From JAHFTW01 sp038046785 (GTDB lineage: Archaea; Thermoplasmatota; E2; JACPAO01; JAHFTW01), in contig JBBSVM010000007.1 of the NCBI GenBank assembly GCA_038046785.1, positions 1 through 64,000 of the forward strand: DNA of 64,000 nt, written 5' to 3'. The first letter of the stretch is position 1, and every line of letters starts with the position of its first letter. Made by a program: the position numbers and the translations under genes. This document shows positions 62,495 to 64,000 of the stretch, one piece after another. Under the pieces are notes generated by a model that saw nothing but the letters and a program-made list of their open reading frames with translations, had not been told where the DNA came from and did no database searches.

Positions 62495-62496
62495 GC

Positions 62497-62976
62497 TTAG
62501 GCCTCCTTCTTGACAACGGGCTTGGCGACAGCCTTGGCGACCGGCTTCTTGGTGGCGGCGGGCTTCGCGGCGGCCTTGGTTGCGGCCTTGGCGGCGACGT
62601 GGGTCGCAGCGGTGTCGTTCGGGTGGGCCTTGAACTCCTGCGGGTTGCCGCGGTTCTCGACCACGACGAAGGAAACGGTCTTGGAGAGCGGGCGGCACTC
62701 GGCGATGACGACCTCATCCCCGACGGCGACGTCGATGTTGGAGGGGACGTGGGCCGGGTAGCGGCGGGTGCGCTTCTCGATGCGCTCGTACTTGGCGTCG
62801 GTGCGGCTGTGCTGCTTCTCGACGACGGCGGTGTGCTGCATCTTCGCCGACACGATGGTGCCGACGATGACGCTGCCGCGGACGGGCAGGGTGCCGTTGA
62901 ACGGGTTCATGCGGTCGCCGGGGGCCGGCTCGCGCTTGGGGGCGACGATGTCGATGCCGATGTCACGGATGGCCAT
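62497..62976 (-). CDS. rps17: 30S ribosomal protein S17 (uS17)
   Basis: 159 residues from ATG 62976 (MAIRDIGIDIVAPKREPAPG), with AAGGAGAAC 8-16 bases upstream; an upstream in-frame start lacks conservation. NPFNGTLPVRGSVIVGTIVS, then HTAVVEKQHSRTDAKYERIE and the RYPAHVPSNIDVAVGDEVVIA OB-fold blocks are clear. A Lys/Ala/Pro tail of about 40 residues follows. It is the first gene of the operon here; the usual upstream partners (L22, S3, L29 and the RNase P subunit) are absent. Confidence 0.96.
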   Translation of the reverse strand: MAIRDIGIDIVAPKREPAPGDRMNPFNGTLPVRGSVIVGTIVSAKMQHTAVVEKQHSRTDAKYERIEKRTRRYPAHVPSNIDVAVGDEVVIAECRPLSKTVSFVVVENRGNPQEFKAHPNDTAATHVAAKAATKAAAKPAATKKPVAKAVAKPVVKKEA

Positions 62977-63157
62977 GGGGTGTGTTCTCCTTAGGTGACG
63001 GTGGAGGCGGGTAGGGCTGGAACACCCTTCCATCTCCTTGGCACGACGCAGGGGTAACGTCCCCCCGCCATGCGACCCGACCGCTCGGGCAAGATACGGT
63101 TTCCAGGCGGCGGGTGGAGACCCACTACCTGTTCGTGGACCTCCGCGAGACCCAATT

Positions 63158-63166
63158 GGATATAAA
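63158..63166 (-). promoter_or_regulatory. TATA box of the ribosomal protein operon
   Basis: TTTATATCC on the minus strand is a near-consensus archaeal TATA box, 182-190 bases before the S17 ATG and just after the stop of the DUF1428 gene. Transcription from about 63135 would leave a leader of about 160 bases (62977-63135) without a believable frame, long enough for feedback control by a ribosomal protein. Confidence 0.65.
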
Positions 63167-63181
63167 CTCGACGGGGCGGCG

Positions 63182-63568
63182 TCAGCCTTCGACCATGACC
63201 TTGAACCCGGCGTAGCCGAAGCGCGCCATGTCGACCGGCATCTCGGACGGGTCGAGGCCCGCCATGCGGGGGTCCGCCATGACCTTCTTGTTGACGCGGT
63301 CGCGGTGCGCCTTCGACTTGAAGACGATGAAAGCGAAGACCACGGTGTCGCCGCGCTTGGTCAGCGCCATTTTGGGGAAGGCGGAGGGGATCTTCTGCAT
63401 CTTGCCTTTGGCGTCGGGGAACTGCGAGAAGGGGTCGTCCATGACGCACTCCTTGTAGTCAAGGGCGCCGTGGTCCGTCCAGACCTTGGCTCCCAGGCGG
63501 GCGAACTTGCGGTACGCGGCCATCTTGGCGGTGGGGACCGGGATGAGGAAGCCGTCGACGTAGGTCAT
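63182..63568 (-). CDS. DUF1428 family protein
   Basis: 128 residues. MTYVDGFLIPVPTAKMAAYR, VWTDHGALDYKECVMDD, GDTVVFAFIVFKSKAHRDRV, NKKVMADPRM and the final GYAGFKVMVEG match the DUF1428 family of small dimeric alpha/beta-barrel proteins. These are common in bacteria, and no activity is established as far as I know. Start ATG 63568. It ends just before the ribosomal promoter and does not belong to that operon. A bacterial origin by transfer is possible. Confidence 0.88.
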   Translation of the reverse strand: MTYVDGFLIPVPTAKMAAYRKFARLGAKVWTDHGALDYKECVMDDPFSQFPDAKGKMQKIPSAFPKMALTKRGDTVVFAFIVFKSKAHRDRVNKKVMADPRMAGLDPSEMPVDMARFGYAGFKVMVEG

Positions 63569-63635
63569 GGAGGGTCTCCGCGTCTCGACCGCTTGCGCTC
63601 CTTATGAGCGCGACGGGCACCGGCCCTGGCGAGCT

Positions 63636-64000
63636 TCAGGCGGACGACAGCATCTCGTCGAGGCTGGTCTGGTCCAGCACCAACGTCGTCACGTAACTCG
63701 CCTCGACGATGGTGGCGAACCCGGCCTCGAACTTGTCGCGCCCGCCGGCCAACTCGTAGACGTGCTCGACCGTGTCGAGCGGCTTGTGGTACTGGTCGTA
63801 GTCGGCGGCGTGGCGTCCCCCGGCAAAGCGCAGGATGGGAACGCCAGCTTCCTTGAAGTTGCGCTCGTCCGAGTTGCGGTCGTGCACGTCGAGCACCTCG
63901 ACGCCCTCCGCGGGATAGCCAAGCGCTTGATTCATGAGCCGCGCGGTGAAGTCGTAGAGCGGGTCGATGACGTTCTCTCCCACCATGACATACATTTTCC
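63636..64000 (-). CDS. M28-family metallopeptidase, C-terminal part (partial)
   Basis: The frame is open to the right edge, so the N-terminus is outside the window. What is seen, about 120 residues, includes VLDVHDRNSDERNFKEAGVP, ILRFAGGRHAADYDQYH and KPLDTVEHVYELAG. The SDE-NFKEAGVPIL block and YHKPLDT correspond to the last parts of M28 aminopeptidases, where this His is a zinc ligand. The earlier zinc ligands and any PA domain lie beyond the edge. Likely an exported aminopeptidase. Confidence 0.75.
   Translation of the reverse strand, partial: KMYVMVGENVIDPLYDFTARLMNQALGYPAEGVEVLDVHDRNSDERNFKEAGVPILRFAGGRHAADYDQYHKPLDTVEHVYELAGGRDKFEAGFATIVEASYVTTLVLDQTSLDEMLSSA

Overview
The window looks like a 64 kb stretch of a GC-rich euryarchaeal chromosome. 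The archaeal evidence is the S17-to-SecY ribosomal operon with S4e, L32e and L19e, EF-1 alpha next to S10, the small subunit of DNA polymerase D, a homodimer-type tRNA splicing endonuclease, TATA boxes, and TTG/GTG starts with ATGA, GTGA or TAATG overlaps. A Thermoplasmatota-like lineage is my guess; the phylum cannot be fixed without a tree. The first 52 bases are pure C, most likely an assembly or read-end artefact, and they cut off what may be the start of an acyl-CoA dehydrogenase gene.

From 0.2 to 29.7 kb the minus strand carries a surface-protein island: an FtsX-like permease, five giant secreted or anchored proteins of about 1450 to 2330 residues, and a small membrane zinc-ribbon protein. 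Two giants are built of 12 IPT/TIG repeats each, one of Cys-rich plus Calx-beta repeats, one mainly of Calx-beta-type repeats, and one of thrombospondin type-3 calcium repeats. Three share a membrane-proximal fibronectin-like domain plus a C-terminal helix. The other two share a C-terminal module ending in RVKAGPLTLTL and no terminal helix. Two of the giants are preceded by a 59-residue AbrB/SpoVT-like DNA-binding protein whose stop overlaps the giant's start codon by ATGA, with a strong GGAGG inside the regulator gene.

From 30 to 43 kb the genes are mixed. There is a transglutaminase-like lipoprotein, TrpRS, two secreted proteins (one with a lamin-tail domain), EndA, a DHH phosphoesterase, CysRS with a low-GC internal segment, a CDP-alcohol phosphatidyltransferase, and a tRNA-Leu locus broken up by palindromes. 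A ThiI-like protein without its PP-loop, a ketopantoate reductase and a methionine gamma-lyase-like enzyme follow.

From 43.4 to 53.8 kb come S10 and EF-1 alpha, a CxxC zinc protein, tRNA-Ile and tRNA-Arg, and a chain of inverted tRNA-Arg 3' ends with palindromic spacers. Then an alpha/beta hydrolase, DP1, an ALDH7-type dehydrogenase, a ClC channel with CBS domains, an HNH nuclease and an unknown protein. From 53.8 to 63 kb lies the ribosomal operon (read leftwards S17, L14, L24, S4e, L5, S14, S8, L6, L32e, L19e, L18, S5, L30, L15), with SecY probably on its own promoter. A DUF1428 protein and a truncated M28 peptidase close the window.

The least ordinary items are the two tRNA loci filled with tRNA fragments and perfect hairpins, the AbrB-giant protein couples, the two shared C-terminal modules, a recurring polypyrimidine terminator, and an S5 with a Gly/Arg/Pro-rich N-terminal extension. 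No CRISPR array, transposase, integrase or origin was recognised.
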